Positions 1 to 8,061 are shown, numbered from the stretch's first letter. The stretch: 34,252 nt of DNA from Mycetocola sp. (GCF_025464835.1 NZ_JAODMP010000053.1:1-34252); one strand, 5' to 3'. Notes: generated by a model not told the origin, from the sequence alone. A program made the numbers and translations.

Positions 1-514
1 CGCGGTTGCCTATGATCAGAGGCGCCATCGTTGAGGACCAGCCAAGATAGTTGGAATCCAGTGCGTCCAGAAGGGAGTCGATGTCCTCCTGCTCATGACC
101 GCCGAAGTAGTCCCCGGCGTTGATGTACCGGGGAGAGGGCCCGACGAGAATCAACGCGCCGAAGCGGTCGGGTTTCCGCACGGCGGCGAGGACACCGATC
201 ATCGCGCTCACGGAGTGCCCGATGAAAACAGCGTCATGCAGGTCAAGGTCGTCAAGGATGTCGAGGAGGTCCTCTGCATAGCCGTGGAGGGAGTCGTACT
301 TCCCTGCGTCGTAGGCGCTGAGGTCGGAGCCTCCCGCTCCCACCTGGTCGTACAGGACCACGTGGTAGTCCTCTTCGAAGGAGGGAGCGACGGCACTCCA
401 CATCTCCTGGCTGCAACCGAAGCCGTGTGCGAAGACCATCGGCCGCCCGGCCGGGTTCCCCGAAACGGTGACGTTGTTGCGCTGCTGAACCGGGCTCAGC
501 TGGTCGGTGGGCAA
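1..514 (-). CDS. RsbQ-like alpha/beta hydrolase (3' end cut by window)
   Basis: The 171 visible residues match the RsbQ/KAI2/D14 branch of alpha/beta hydrolases. Seen: HGFG oxyanion region at about residues 30-33, a YDQVGAGGSD segment near 55-64, and the nucleophile elbow GHSVSA with Ser101, followed by LVGPSPRYI, which closely resembles Bacillus subtilis RsbQ. The catalytic Asp and His lie beyond base 1. In Bacillus, RsbQ works with the PAS/phosphatase protein RsbP in energy-stress signalling and probably binds a small hydrophobic molecule. No rsbP is visible here; the divergent neighbour is an EAL phosphodiesterase. I chose the TTG at 512-514 because AGGAG lies 4 bases upstream; the frame stays open further upstream, so the start is uncertain. 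The frame itself is secure. Confidence 0.85.
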   Translation of the reverse strand, partial: MPTDQLSPVQQRNNVTVSGNPAGRPMVFAHGFGCSQEMWSAVAPSFEEDYHVVLYDQVGAGGSDLSAYDAGKYDSLHGYAEDLLDILDDLDLHDAVFIGHSVSAMIGVLAAVRKPDRFGALILVGPSPRYINAGDYFGGHEQEDIDSLLDALDSNYLGWSSTMAPLIIGNR

Positions 515-576
515 GACACTCCTGATCGTTGAAACGGAGAGGCAGCCAGATCCTGGTCCTCGGTAAAACAACCAAA

Positions 577-605
577 ATCGTAGCGGAGGGTACCGGTGTC
601 CCCAA
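577..605 (-). promoter_or_regulatory. putative promoter of the RsbQ-like gene
   Basis: On the minus strand TTGGGG (600-605) is followed after 17 bases by TACGAT (577-582), a weak -35 and a fair -10. It would give a leader of about 55 bases. It lies in the 308-base divergent gap 515-822, which otherwise holds only the facing promoter at 620-648 and a doubtful 38-codon reading frame at 710-826. Confidence 0.35.
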
Positions 606-619
606 TTTATAACGGGGGG

Positions 620-648
620 TTCACATCGCGATCTAGTTCATGTATAAA
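620..648 (+). promoter_or_regulatory. putative sigma70-type promoter of the EAL gene
   Basis: TTCACA (620-625), a 17-base spacer, then TATAAA (643-648). Both hexamers match the consensus at five of six positions. Transcription would start near 655, leaving a leader of roughly 165 bases before the GTG at 823. Confidence 0.5.
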
Positions 649-822
649 GCTGCGGTGGAAAGAAGGTGCGCCGCGAGGAGCGGATTATACGCACAAACCC
701 CGCAGGAGGATGAGCGTAGATTTCTGGTCGATCTCGAACAACCATGAGGGTATGTCCAGCTGCCGACGCCGCCAACCGAACCTCGCCGTGCCGCGCCGCG
801 CGCTCCCGAACGGCAGCATCGA

Positions 823-1578
823 GTGAGCATCGGGAGCGAGCTTCACGGAGCGGTGGACCGCGGTGAGATCCTTGCCTGGTTCCAGCCGCAGGTTGACGTC
901 GAGACCGGCCGGATCGCCGCCGTCGAGGCTCTGGCACGGTGGCAACACCCGGTAAGGGGAATGGTGTCTCCGCTGGTCTTCATCCCGGCGGCCGAAGACA
1001 CCGGCGCTATCCACGAGATAGGCGCGTTCATGCTGAGGGAGGGATGCCGTCACGCTGCGCGGTGGCGTGATCGTGGCTTCAAGCTTGACGTCTCAGTGAA
1101 CGTCTCAGCAATTCAGCTCGCAAAACCGGGCGTCTTCGCCCAATTGCACGATCTGCTTGACACCTTCGCGCTGCCCGAGGGCGTCCTCACGATCGAGATC
1201 ACTGAATCTCAGCTCATCGCCGATCTGAAGGATGTGGCGACGAGGCTCGCGCATCTTAAGTCCTTCGGGCTCGGAATCGCGCTCGACGATTTCGGCACGG
1301 GGTATTCGTCACTGGCGCAACTCCAGGACCTTCCGATCACGGAGTTGAAGATCGACCGGTCGCTCATCCAGGCGCAATCGGTCGGGGGCGAACTGATCGC
1401 GCTGGCCGTCGCGCTCCTGCAGGAACGGGGCGTTCGAGTCGTCGCTGAGGGCGTCGAGACGGAGGAGCAGCTCGAGCGGGTCCGTCACATGCGGTGCGAC
1501 CGGGCGCAGGGCTATCTCTTCGGACGGCCGATGCCCGTCGGCAAGGTCGACGAGATGCTCGACCACGCGCTCGCCTAG
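823..1578 (+). CDS. stand-alone EAL-domain cyclic-di-GMP phosphodiesterase
   Basis: A 251-residue protein that is almost entirely one EAL domain. EAL enzymes hydrolyse cyclic di-GMP to pGpG in the cytoplasm. The signature residues are all present: the EAL motif at 35-37, Asn93 in NVSA, Glu125 in the IEITES block, DDFGTGYSS at 155-163 with both metal-binding aspartates, Lys176 in ELKIDRS, Glu209 in AEGVET, and Gln229 in QGYLFGRP. The enzyme is therefore probably active. There is no GGDEF, PAS or membrane segment, so any sensing must come from a partner or from expression. The start is the first GTG in an otherwise start-free frame; no convincing ribosome site precedes it. It is divergent from the RsbQ-like gene, and a hairpin follows its stop. 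Confidence 0.9.
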   Translation: MSIGSELHGAVDRGEILAWFQPQVDVETGRIAAVEALARWQHPVRGMVSPLVFIPAAEDTGAIHEIGAFMLREGCRHAARWRDRGFKLDVSVNVSAIQLAKPGVFAQLHDLLDTFALPEGVLTIEITESQLIADLKDVATRLAHLKSFGLGIALDDFGTGYSSLAQLQDLPITELKIDRSLIQAQSVGGELIALAVALLQERGVRVVAEGVETEEQLERVRHMRCDRAQGYLFGRPMPVGKVDEMLDHALA

Positions 1579-1607
1579 CGTCGTCGCCAACGCGTTCGCG
1601 ACGACGC
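1578..1607. terminator. hairpin between convergent genes
   Basis: GCGTCGTCGC (1578-1587) and GCGACGACGC (1598-1607) form a perfect 10-bp stem around a 10-base loop. It starts at the last base of the EAL stop codon and ends 10 bases before the stop of the opposing gene. There is no T-run, which is not unusual in high-GC actinobacteria. It could stop transcription in both directions. Confidence 0.5.
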
Positions 1608-1616
1608 AGAAGCAGG

Positions 1617-1895
1617 CTACAGGCCGAACGCGTCGTCCTCGAGTGCGCCATTCGCGCTGGCGGCGGCTTCTGCGCCGTTGTGCTCCCCGCCGACGTCGAT
1701 CTGGCTCCAGACCACGGGCATGCCCGGCGAGAAAAGAATGTCGAGGCCAGGGCCCCCGCGCAGCGGCGGAATGTTCACGTAGCCGCCGCCGGCCTGGATC
1801 GCCGCGAGAATCTTGGAGCGCAGTTCAGTGACGGGGTCTGGGAGAAAGTAGTCCCGGCCGTCAACGGTCAACCTGTGTACGATCACTCGAATCAT
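1617..1895 (-). CDS. small conserved-looking protein of unknown function
   Basis: A 92-residue product not assigned to a family. The core (RVIVHRLTVDGRDYFLP, then KILAAIQAGGGYVNIPP, then GMPVVWSQID) reads like a compact alpha/beta protein, with a low-complexity acidic and alanine-rich tail. No signal peptide or membrane segment is seen. ATG at 1895 is taken as the start because the following residues look structured; an ATG 33 bases further upstream (1928) and a nearby GTG are alternatives, and none has a clear ribosome site. It faces the EAL gene, with a shared hairpin between the stops, and is divergent from ugd. Confidence 0.55.
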   Translation of the reverse strand: MIRVIVHRLTVDGRDYFLPDPVTELRSKILAAIQAGGGYVNIPPLRGGPGLDILFSPGMPVVWSQIDVGGEHNGAEAAASANGALEDDAFGL

Positions 1896-2088
1896 CCTGT
1901 CTGTGCTTGCGCCGGCTGGACGGCGCACAAATCACTACGCTACCGGCTCCGATCTGAACTTTTTGACAATGGGGCAGGGCTTGCATTCGGAAGCGCCAGC
2001 CGGGATAGTTCGCCGCTGCGACAACCCAAGCAGCGCGGGGCCGGCTGACCGTATGACGCTCATCCACCGACCGTTCATCCGCGCTCGG

Positions 2089-2094
2089 TAGGCT
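2089..2094 (+). promoter_or_regulatory. -10 hexamer TAGGCT of a probable leaderless ugd transcript
   Basis: TAGGCT ends 9 bases before the ATG at 2104, so transcription would begin at or within a base or two of the start codon. No ribosome site is present upstream of ATG, which fits leaderless initiation. The same TAG(G/T)CT-plus-ATG layout recurs before tadA (11553) and holB (19072). Confidence 0.5.
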
Positions 2095-2103
2095 CAAGAC
2101 ACT

Positions 2104-3402
2104 ATGAGAATCTCTGTGATCGGCTGTGGTTACCTCGGTGCCGTGCATGCGGCGTCGATGGCCTCCCTCGGGCACGACGTTGTCGGAATCGACGTCGACG
2201 CCGAGAAGATCGAAGCACTGGCCGCCGGCCGGCCACCGTTCTATGAGCCGGACCTGCCCGAATTGCTCGCCGGCGGCCTGGCCTCTGGACGGCTGCGGTT
2301 CAGCACAGACATTGCGGATGCGGCGGGGAGCCTCGTGCATTTCGTCGCCGTCGGCACACCCCAGTTGAGAACGGGCGGGGGAGCGGACCTCACCTATGTC
2401 GACGCGGCTTTCGCTTCGTTGATGCCCCATGTGGCCTCCGGGGAGCTGGTGGTCGGTAAGTCAACGGTGCCCGTCGGAACCGCTGCCAGGCTCGCGAAGC
2501 TCGTGGAGCCTACCGGTGCGATGCTCGCCTGGAACCCGGAGTTCCTGCGCGAAGGCTACGCGGTCAAGGACACCGTCACCCCCGACCGGCTCGTGTATGG
2601 AATCGCAGACGGCCAGACGGCATCCGTGGACCTCCTGAACGAGGTGTACGCCACGGCGGTCTCGGCGGGCACTCCCGTCGTCGTCACCGATTACGCGACA
2701 GCGGAACTCGTCAAGGTCGCGGCGAACGCGTTCCTCGCCACCAAGATCTCCTTCATCAACGCGATGGCTGAGATCGCCGAAGTCACCGGCGCCGACGTCA
2801 CCCAACTGGCGGATGCCATCGGCTACGACGTGCGGATCGGCCGCAAGTTCCTCAACGCCGGCGTCGGGTTCGGTGGCGGATGCCTGCCCAAAGACATCCG
2901 CGCGTTCACGGCACGGGCGGAGGAACTCGGTCGCGGCGAGTCCGTCGCCTTCCTCAAGGAGGTCGACGCGATCAACCTGCGCCGGCGCCAACGCGCCGTG
3001 AACATGGTCGTCGAAGAGCTCGGCGGGAGCGTGTTCCGCAAGAAGGTCGCCGTGCTCGGCCTCGCATTCAAACCCGACAGCGACGATGTGCGAGATTCGC
3101 CCGCCCTCGATGTCGCCGTGCAGCTGCACGGGCTTGGCGCACACGTCGTCGCCACAGACCCTGAGGCGATCCCCAACTCGAGGCGCCTGCATCCGCAACT
3201 CTCCTTCGGGACCCTCGACGAGGCCCTCGATGGAGCCGACGCTGTCGTGCTGCTCACCGAGTGGAAGCAGTACCGCGCGCTGAACCCGTCGTCGGTGGCC
3301 TCGAAGGTCGCGCATCCGATTCTCGTCGACGGCCGGAACGCCCTCGACGCCGACACCTGGCGGGCGGCCGGCTGGACTTACCGGGGCCTCGGGCGCCCCT
3401 AG
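2104..3402 (+). CDS. ugd: UDP-glucose 6-dehydrogenase
   Basis: A 432-residue nucleotide-sugar dehydrogenase that oxidises UDP-glucose twice with NAD+ to UDP-glucuronate, a precursor for acidic surface polysaccharides. The N-terminal Rossmann domain opens with the GCGYLG dinucleotide motif (7-12). Lys204 and Asn208 sit in the central helical domain (ELVKVAANAF), and the catalytic Cys260 lies in GFGGGCLPKD. A C-terminal UDP-binding domain follows, containing LGLAFKPDSDDVRDSP. Length and motifs are typical of the Ugd/TuaD/HasB family; UDP-glucose is the likely substrate, though a related UDP-sugar cannot be excluded. The start follows a -10 element directly. It stands alone in its direction, with tRNA-Pro downstream. 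Confidence 0.93.
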   Translation: MRISVIGCGYLGAVHAASMASLGHDVVGIDVDAEKIEALAAGRPPFYEPDLPELLAGGLASGRLRFSTDIADAAGSLVHFVAVGTPQLRTGGGADLTYVDAAFASLMPHVASGELVVGKSTVPVGTAARLAKLVEPTGAMLAWNPEFLREGYAVKDTVTPDRLVYGIADGQTASVDLLNEVYATAVSAGTPVVVTDYATAELVKVAANAFLATKISFINAMAEIAEVTGADVTQLADAIGYDVRIGRKFLNAGVGFGGGCLPKDIRAFTARAEELGRGESVAFLKEVDAINLRRRQRAVNMVVEELGGSVFRKKVAVLGLAFKPDSDDVRDSPALDVAVQLHGLGAHVVATDPEAIPNSRRLHPQLSFGTLDEALDGADAVVLLTEWKQYRALNPSSVASKVAHPILVDGRNALDADTWRAAGWTYRGLGRP

Positions 3403-3458
3403 CGCCGTCAGCCTCGGGTGCGGGCTCCCGGCCGTCGTCGAAGCCGCAATTTATCGGC

Positions 3459-3464
3459 TATTCT
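3459..3464 (+). promoter_or_regulatory. -10 element of tRNA-Pro
   Basis: TATTCT lies 21 bases before the mature tRNA 5' end. The -35 region about 16 bases upstream (GTCGAA) is poor. Assigned by position and the -10 match. Confidence 0.4.
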
Positions 3465-3484
3465 TATTGAGGCCTCAGGGCCAT

Positions 3485-3558
<74 letters not shown>

Positions 3559-3563
3559 CAGTC

Positions 3564-3601
3564 AGACCGTCCGGTTCCGCAAGGAGCCGGGCGGTCTTTT
3601 T
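3564..3601 (+). terminator. rho-independent terminator of tRNA-Pro
   Basis: AGACCG (3564-3569) pairs with CGGTCT (3592-3597). The stem continues inward through CCGG/CCGG, closes on a GCAA-type loop, and is followed by five T residues (3597-3601). It is the most canonical terminator in the window. Confidence 0.9.
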
Positions 3602-3713
3602 GTTGCCCTCGCGCAGCGGCAGCCCGGCAGCCCCCAGGCGGCCAGGCAGCCCGCATCGCACGGGTCCGCCTGGCTTCAGAAAGACCCTCGGACGAGGCGG
3701 CCGACGTGCGCGG

Positions 3714-4697
3714 TCAGTCCCGGGCGACGAGGGTCAGCAGGGTCGCTTCAGGTCGGCACGCGAAGCGAACCGGGGCATAGATCGACGTGCCGAGGCCACC
3801 ACTGACGTGCAGGAACGCCGAGCGGAGCGCGTGGCGCCACAAGCTCAGCCCCTTGACCTGGGTTCGCGGGATATCGCAATTCGTGACCAGTGCGCCGTAA
3901 CCGGGCACGCAGACCTGCCCACCGTGGGTGTGCCCAGCGAGAATCAGGTCGGCTCCATGGTTGAGGAAGGAGTTCAGGACCCGCTGGTACGGCGCGTGGA
4001 CGACGCCGATGTGAACAACGTGCTGCAGGCCGGCATCCGAGGTATCAAGCGTCTCGTCGTCCTGCTGGCTGTCAAGCAGGCCCGTCAGCAGGTCCAACCG
4101 GTCCGCGCCGATGTGCGGGTCGTCGACCCCGAAGACGTCGAACCGGGTGCCATTCACGATGACACTTCCGACCGCGTTGTTGAGGTTCTGCCAGCCGAGG
4201 GCGTCTGCGAAGAACGTGTCAAGGCGGGCCGTGTCGAGGTTGCGCTTGCGCGGGCTCTGCGGCCCTCGGCCGGCGCTCGAGGGGCCGGTGAAGTAGCGCA
4301 GCCAGTTCTTGCGCATGGGGCCGAAGTAGTCGTTGGAGCCGTGGACGTAGAGGCCGGGGATGCCGCCGAACTCGGCGAACGCACGCTCAACACCCGGGAT
4401 GCCGTCTTCGTGCCCGAGGTTGTCACCGGTGTCGACGATCAGGTCAGGCTTCAGCAGCGCGAGGGACCGAATCCACGCCTGCTTGTCGTGCTGCCACGGC
4501 GCCATGTGGAGGTCGCTGAGGTGCAGGATCGTGACGGGTTCCGCGCCCTTGGGAAGCACGGGCACGGTTTCGCGACGCAGGGTGAAGAGCCGGCGTTCGA
4601 CAAGCGAGCCCCAGGCGAATGCCGCGGCACCGGCGAGCGCGAGCGCGCCCAACGCACCCCCGGCCCCTCGGCCGCGAGCGGTCCTGGGCACTAGCAC
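3714..4697 (-). CDS. membrane-anchored metallophosphoesterase (YkuE/YaeI-like)
   Basis: A 327-residue calcineurin-like phosphoesterase. An Ala/Gly-rich hydrophobic segment at about 12-30 should anchor it in the membrane. The dimetal motifs are in order: SDLH (Asp62, His64), DTGDN (89-93), GSND (120-123, the usual GNH block with Asp for His, as is common in this subfamily), a VHAP histidine and GHTHGG near the C-terminus. It probably hydrolyses a phosphodiester or a lipid-linked phosphate at the membrane; the substrate is unknown. The GTG start at 4697 overlaps the last seven bases of the upstream penicillin-binding protein gene, so translation is probably coupled; a second GTG at 4691 is an alternative start. 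The pairing suggests an envelope role. Confidence 0.88.
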   Translation of the reverse strand: MLVPRTARGRGAGGALGALALAGAAAFAWGSLVERRLFTLRRETVPVLPKGAEPVTILHLSDLHMAPWQHDKQAWIRSLALLKPDLIVDTGDNLGHEDGIPGVERAFAEFGGIPGLYVHGSNDYFGPMRKNWLRYFTGPSSAGRGPQSPRKRNLDTARLDTFFADALGWQNLNNAVGSVIVNGTRFDVFGVDDPHIGADRLDLLTGLLDSQQDDETLDTSDAGLQHVVHIGVVHAPYQRVLNSFLNHGADLILAGHTHGGQVCVPGYGALVTNCDIPRTQVKGLSLWRHALRSAFLHVSGGLGTSIYAPVRFACRPEATLLTLVARD

Positions 4698-7285
4698 TTC
4701 TGTTTCAGGACCGTGATGGTCACTTCACCGGCTGGATCCGTCTCGGTACCCGGCCCTGGATTCTGCGCCGTCACGATTTCGGGAAGGGATGCCCCACCCG
4801 GGGCGGCTTGACAGGCATCCTTGACGTTGTTGAATCCCGCCGCTGCCAGCTCGCTGCGCGCGGCATCCGGCGACTTACCGACAACGTTGGGAACAGTGCC
4901 GGCCTGCGGCTGGTCTTCCCCGGGCGCCTCAGGTGCCCGAGGAGCGGTACCGGTCGACGGCTGGATGGTGATGGTCGAGCCGGTGGAGACGGATGCTCCG
5001 GCCCCTGGACTTGTCGAGGCGACGAGTCCAGCGCCGATGCGCGAGGCGACGGGCGAACCCACCTGGGTGCTGAAGCCGGCGCGGGAGAGCGCTGTCTTCG
5101 CTGCCTCGACCGACTGGCCCGTGACATCCGGGACCCTGATCTGCTTGGCGCGGATCAGGGCGTCGTCGGGTGCCGCGAATCTCTCTCCGCCGTACTTGGC
5201 GATCGATGAGCGCAGGATGCCGGAGAAGATCCCGAACTTGGCGCTGAAGCCCGACACCCCCTTCTTGACGCGGACGTCGTACATGCTGGAGTCGCCGACG
5301 ACGTTGCCGACCCAGAGCGAGGTGACGGCCTCTGTGGTTCCACCGGTGATCCACGAGTGGCGAGCCTCATCAGCGGTCCCGGTTTTGCCCATGAGGGGTG
5401 CTCCGGGGACGGCGGCGCGGGCTGCGGTTCCGCCGCTCTCGAAGACGGTCTCCAGGGCGAAGGCAGCGGTGTTTGCGACCTCGGGGGTCACCGCCTGGGT
5501 GCACTGGCTCTTCGGCGCAGCGATCTCTTCTCCGTCGGGGCCGGTGATCTTGTCGATCGCGACAGGGGTGCAGGAGAGGCCCTGTGCCGCGATACCGGCG
5601 ATAGCCGTTGCGAGGGACAGTGGGGCGATCTCGTTCGACCCGAGGAGCGTTGCAGGGTGCCGCTGGAGGTCTTCACCATCGGCGCGGTGCACGCCCATGT
5701 CGGCTGCGGTCTGGAAGATTTCGCACATGTCGAGCTTCTGCGCCATGGCGATGAACGCGGTGTTCACCGATCGCTTGGATGCCTCGATCGGGGTGATCAT
5801 GCCTGGGCTCGTGCCGTCGTAGTTCACCGGCGTGTACGACTTGGTGTAGTTGCCTGAGCAGCTGTCCGTCCACCTGGTGAACGTCCGCTTCTCACCGCTG
5901 ACCGACTCGCGAAGCGAGTGCCCGTTCTTGAGCCAGTCGAGCAGGATCATCGACTTGAAGGTCGATCCAACGTCGAAGCCGCTCGAGCCGCCGTACTTGT
6001 AGTCGGTGTTGTAGTTCACCGACGTGAACTCGCCACCGGGAGACGTCTTGTCCGAGTCGTTGCTGTAGGTCTTGTTCTGGGCCATCGCGAGGACACGACC
6101 CGTGCCCGGCTGAACGGTTACAGCCGCGCCACCGATGCGAACGCTCTCCATCGACTTCGGGAGGTATTCGTTGATGGCGGCGGCGGACGCAGCCTGCAGG
6201 TCGAGGTCGAGAGTGGTGTAGATCTGGAGCCCACCGCGTCGCAGCGTCGCCGCGCGGTCCTCAGGAGTCTCGCCGAACACGGGGTCGTTCTTGACGATCC
6301 TGGTCACGTAGTCGCAGAAGTAGGCGCTGTCGCCTGCCGTCTGGCATCCGGTGCTCGGCGGGTTGATGGCTGGGGTGACCGGAACCGCGCGCGCTGCGTC
6401 GTGCTGTTCCTGGGTGATCTTGCCCTCGGCGAGCATCTTGCCGATGACGTAGTTCCTGCGGTCGAGGGTCATGGCATAGCCGTTTGCAGCGCCGTTCGAC
6501 TCGCTCTCCGGAAGGTCGATCCGCAAGGAGGACGGGTAGTTGACGATTGCGATGAGCGTCGCCGCCTGCTCGATGTTCAGGTCAGCGGCGTTGACGCCGA
6601 AGTAGTACGTGGATGCGGCCTGGATGCCATAGGTGCGCGCGCCGAAGTTGGCGATGTTGAGGTACCCGAGCAGGATCTCGTCCTTGCTGTAGTCCTTCTC
6701 AACCCCGATGGCGTACCGCATCTCCTTGAGCTTGCGGCCGGCGCCCTCCATACCGTCTGCCGTGGTCGCCTCATTGGCGCAGGCGTCGAGTTCTTCCTGG
6801 CTGCCTGAATCGATCTCACACTGCTGCACCAGCACGTTCTTCACGTACTGCTGGGTGATCGACGAGCCGCCCTGGGTGTCACCGCCGATGTACGTGCTCA
6901 GGATGGCGCGGGTCGTCCCCATGACGTCGATTCCGCCGTGAGTGTAGAAGCGGGGGTCCTCAGCCGCGACGGCGGCGTCCTTGGCGTACTGGGAAACCTG
7001 TTCCCAGGTCACTTCTTCGCGGTTCTGGTCGAAGAACGACGCGAGGAGGGTCTGCTGACCGTCTGAGGCGGTCGCCCAGATGTTCGTCTTCTCCATGGTC
7101 TTGCCGACCTTGAGGTAGTCAGGAAGCCCGTCGAACACGCTGATGGCGTTGTTCGCTGTGACGCCGGTTACGGCGAGGGCAGGTGTGATGGCAGCAGTGA
7201 CGAGGAGGCCGGCGGCGACACTCAGACCGATGAAGCCAAGGAACCCCCCGAGCACACCTCTAGCCGTGCGTTTTTGTTCAGGCAT
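4691..7285 (-). CDS. bifunctional penicillin-binding protein (class A) with two PASTA domains
   Basis: An 864-residue peptidoglycan synthase. Order of parts: short cytoplasmic N-terminus, one membrane helix (about 10-38), glycosyltransferase family 51 domain (catalytic Glu109 in AAEDPRF; GGSSITQQYVKN at 139-150), then the transpeptidase with STFK (nucleophile Ser441), SVN (506-508) and KTGT (634-637). Two PASTA domains follow (about 718-778 and 797-862), separated by a Pro/Glu linker; such domains sense muropeptides or beta-lactams. It polymerises and cross-links peptidoglycan outside the membrane, like actinobacterial PonA. Several extracellular cysteines, including one at the very C-terminus, may form disulfides. 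ATG at 7285 is chosen because the residues upstream of it do not look like protein. Confidence 0.95.
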   Translation of the reverse strand: MPEQKRTARGVLGGFLGFIGLSVAAGLLVTAAITPALAVTGVTANNAISVFDGLPDYLKVGKTMEKTNIWATASDGQQTLLASFFDQNREEVTWEQVSQYAKDAAVAAEDPRFYTHGGIDVMGTTRAILSTYIGGDTQGGSSITQQYVKNVLVQQCEIDSGSQEELDACANEATTADGMEGAGRKLKEMRYAIGVEKDYSKDEILLGYLNIANFGARTYGIQAASTYYFGVNAADLNIEQAATLIAIVNYPSSLRIDLPESESNGAANGYAMTLDRRNYVIGKMLAEGKITQEQHDAARAVPVTPAINPPSTGCQTAGDSAYFCDYVTRIVKNDPVFGETPEDRAATLRRGGLQIYTTLDLDLQAASAAAINEYLPKSMESVRIGGAAVTVQPGTGRVLAMAQNKTYSNDSDKTSPGGEFTSVNYNTDYKYGGSSGFDVGSTFKSMILLDWLKNGHSLRESVSGEKRTFTRWTDSCSGNYTKSYTPVNYDGTSPGMITPIEASKRSVNTAFIAMAQKLDMCEIFQTAADMGVHRADGEDLQRHPATLLGSNEIAPLSLATAIAGIAAQGLSCTPVAIDKITGPDGEEIAAPKSQCTQAVTPEVANTAAFALETVFESGGTAARAAVPGAPLMGKTGTADEARHSWITGGTTEAVTSLWVGNVVGDSSMYDVRVKKGVSGFSAKFGIFSGILRSSIAKYGGERFAAPDDALIRAKQIRVPDVTGQSVEAAKTALSRAGFSTQVGSPVASRIGAGLVASTSPGAGASVSTGSTITIQPSTGTAPRAPEAPGEDQPQAGTVPNVVGKSPDAARSELAAAGFNNVKDACQAAPGGASLPEIVTAQNPGPGTETDPAGEVTITVLKQKC

Positions 7286-7348
7286 AGGATCGACAATAAG
7301 TGACAAATCTGTAAAAGCACCCCTACCCGCACGAAACAAGAGGAAAAT

Positions 7349-7507
7349 ATGCCCCGCTGGGAGTACATCACCACCCCGTTGATGATCCATAACACCGCCG
7401 CCATACTCAACAACTGGGGCAGCGATGGGTGGGAACTCGTGCAGGTGGTCAACGGACCTGAAGGTGGTCTCGTTGCGTACCTCAAGCGCCCAGTGGCGGA
7501 TGCCTGA
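7349..7507 (+). CDS. DUF4177 small protein
   Basis: A 52-residue gene easily missed because of its size. The product begins MPRWEYITTPLM and contains NNWGSDGWELVQVV and GGLVAYLKRP, the hallmarks of the DUF4177 family found next to ridA in many actinobacteria. AAGAGGA sits 4 bases before the ATG. Its stop shares a base with the ridA start (TGATG), so the two are co-translated. Its function is not known. The compact beta-rich sequence suggests a soluble partner or regulator. It is divergent from the penicillin-binding protein gene with only 63 bases between the starts, which must hold both promoters. Confidence 0.88.
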   Translation: MPRWEYITTPLMIHNTAAILNNWGSDGWELVQVVNGPEGGLVAYLKRPVADA

Positions 7508-7968
7508 TGTCGCGAATCGCCGACCGGCTCGCTGAGCTTGGGCTCACCCTTCCCGCCGTGGCGGCACCGGTTGCCGCATACGTTCCCGCTGTCGTGCACG
7601 GGAACCTCGTCTACACATCCGGCCAGCTGCCCTTCGTTGACGGTGCACTCCCGGCCACCGGCAAAGTCGGTGCTTCGGTCTCAGCCGAGGACGCGCAGGC
7701 CTACGCGGCGACCAGCGCACTCAACGCGCTCGCCGCCATCCACGAGGTGATCGGCTCTCTCGACCGGATCACCCAGATCGTCAAGGTCACCGGCTTCGTG
7801 GCATCCGACCCGTCTTTCACGGGCCAGCCCGGAGTGATCAACGGAGCATCGACGCTGCTCGGTGACGTCTTCGGTGACTCCGGCATCCACGCGCGCTCCG
7901 CTGTCGGCGTTGCGGTGCTGCCGCTGGACGCCCCGGTCGAAGTGGAACTCGTCGTCGCGTTCGCTTGA
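7507..7968 (+). CDS. ridA: RidA/YjgF/UK114 family protein
   Basis: A 153-residue RidA-family protein. Archetypal members form trimers that hydrolyse reactive enamine/imine intermediates made by PLP enzymes, releasing 2-keto acids and protecting other PLP enzymes. Seen: the YTSGQLPF block, the central VTGFVASDPSF segment, and ARSAVGVAVLPLDAPVEVEL with Arg130 at the position of the catalytic arginine. The slightly long N-terminus and the GQPGVINGAS insertion are typical of the subgroup paired with DUF4177, so the exact substrate may differ from enteric RidA. It starts at the last base of the DUF4177 stop and ends before a palindromic terminator. Confidence 0.92.
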   Translation: MSRIADRLAELGLTLPAVAAPVAAYVPAVVHGNLVYTSGQLPFVDGALPATGKVGASVSAEDAQAYAATSALNALAAIHEVIGSLDRITQIVKVTGFVASDPSFTGQPGVINGASTLLGDVFGDSGIHARSAVGVAVLPLDAPVEVELVVAFA

Positions 7969-7994
7969 GGCGCGCTTTCGGCGCACGCTTGAGC

Positions 7995-8061
7995 GGAGAT
8001 CGCACGGTTAGCAGGATGCTTCCCAGCATTCGGTCCTTCTAATCGTGCGATCTCCTTTTTT
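7995..8061 (+). repeat. palindromic repeat copy A, also a terminator for ridA
   Basis: Two 22-base arms (7995-8016 and 8034-8055) pair with two mismatches around a 17-base loop. The loop itself contains ATGCT/AGCAT. The core CGCACGGTTAGCAGGA starts at 8001. Six T residues follow the right arm (8056-8061), so this copy should act as an intrinsic terminator. A second copy of the same 61-base length and near-identical arms lies at 9093-9153. Confidence 0.85.

Noticed and set aside
252-605. 117-codon minus-strand frame near the window start
   Set aside because: It is out of frame with the clear RsbQ-like sequence on the same strand and is Arg/Pro-rich.
3654-3664. Further copy of the CGCACGG palindrome core near 3657
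   Set aside because: Only about eight bases match and there is no second arm.
7286-7390. Longer start for the penicillin-binding protein
   Set aside because: It would overlap the DUF4177 gene, and its residues do not resemble a class A N-terminus.
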